Shown here: positions 45,864 through 46,180 of the stretch, piece after piece
Layout of the letters: the number at the start of each line of letters is the position of its first letter
Numbering within the stretch: the first letter of the stretch is position 1
Assembly: GCA_009697105.1 (NCBI GenBank)
Contig: SIAQ01000028.1
Location: 1-46,180, forward strand
DNA from: Gemmataceae bacterium
Lineage (GTDB): Bacteria; Planctomycetota; Planctomycetia; Gemmatales; Gemmataceae
DNA length: 46,180 nt
Reading direction: 5' to 3'
The notes under the pieces: generated by a model
The model's database searches: none
What the model saw: only the letters and a program-made list of their open reading frames with translations
Told to the model about the DNA's origin: nothing
Made by a program: the position numbers and the translations under genes

Positions 45864-46180
45864 GACCCTACTCCCTCTTACCAAATATCCAACTTCAAAA
45901 AACGCATCCGGTTTTCGGCAATAGAACGAACGATTATTATTCTACTTTCTAACCGATAACGATCGTGAATGGAAGTGAAAAATGAAAATCCTCGCTCACT
46001 ATTTTCCCGAATCAGAGAAGTTGATAATACTTCGTACGGCTGAGGTTGGCATTTTTTCGGACGAATCGAACCTTTTCCGAGCCGCGACCGTCAGGGAGCG
46101 GCCGACAGGATGCCGTGCGCTCGCTGTCGGCCGCTCCCTGACGGTCGCGGCTCGGAAATATTCTTGACGCTTCGGAATAG
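45864..46180. other. Intergenic right edge with one inverted repeat
   Basis: This 317-bp stretch upstream of the PDZ gene contains the inverted repeat at 46075-46157 and otherwise no gene. The promoter of the PDZ gene is expected in 45870-45960, where the sequence is notably AT-rich. Confidence 0.5.
46075..46157. repeat. Inverted repeat, 33-bp perfect arms (GAGCCGCGACCGTCAGGGAG family)
   Basis: Arms at 46075-46107 and 46125-46157 pair perfectly around a 17-nt loop. Its right flank CTCGGAAATATT is shared with the hairpin at 38534-38591. Confidence 0.95.

Overview
The window reads as chromosomal DNA of a planctomycete, most likely from the Gemmata/Gemmataceae side of the phylum. The reasons are: a DUF1559 pseudopilin-like protein with a C-terminal H-X9-DG motif, followed by a small lipoprotein; two Tat-exported DUF1501 proteins; a stand-alone copy of the helical domain that planctomycetes usually attach to WD40 proteins; a multihaem cytochrome fused to a phosphoesterase-like domain; and GC-rich coding DNA. 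The phylum call rests on family recognition, not on a search.

Layout. Positions 1-156 hold the start of a zinc-ribbon, transposase-like gene that runs off the left edge. Then come a 1587-residue pseudokinase/zinc-finger/helical-repeat membrane protein, a purple acid phosphatase and the helicase HrpB, all on the minus strand (384-9394). From 9504 a plus-strand cluster encodes a small radical-SAM activase-like protein, two proteins resembling the 'X' components of FtsH-centred ternary conflict systems, a soluble FtsH-like AAA+ protease, and a DEDDh exonuclease (to 14697). This cluster is the best candidate for a distinct system. Next are DUF1559 plus lipoprotein, a gluzincin-like peptidase, a small membrane protein, DUF1501, ArsC-type reductase, phosphoesterase-multihaem cytochrome, a very large FtsX-type permease, YgfZ, a CPBP protease, trpC-tilS, a G3E GTPase overlapping a WD40 gene, the stand-alone helical domain, a membrane protein, a short UvrC, SurE, a winged-helix-like protein, YjbQ, a PLP enzyme, an acyl-CoA dehydrogenase, a second DUF1501, a PQQ/BamB-like propeller and a PDZ protein.

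The most striking non-coding feature is that most gaps between genes contain one long inverted repeat. About 17 are visible, in several sequence families. Stems are 18-44 bp and often perfect. Many sit only about 14-36 nt upstream of the next start codon, so that gap = stop, hairpin, Shine-Dalgarno, start. Related copies differ by matched changes in both arms. Two copies supply the stop codon of the upstream gene (tilS and the gene at 10100). One family (consensus core CTTGCGGCTTAGCGCTCGC) has at least six recognisable copies, three of them in the FtsH-like cluster.

No rRNA, tRNA or CRISPR array was recognised. Coordinates of repeats and short sites were counted by hand and may be off by one.
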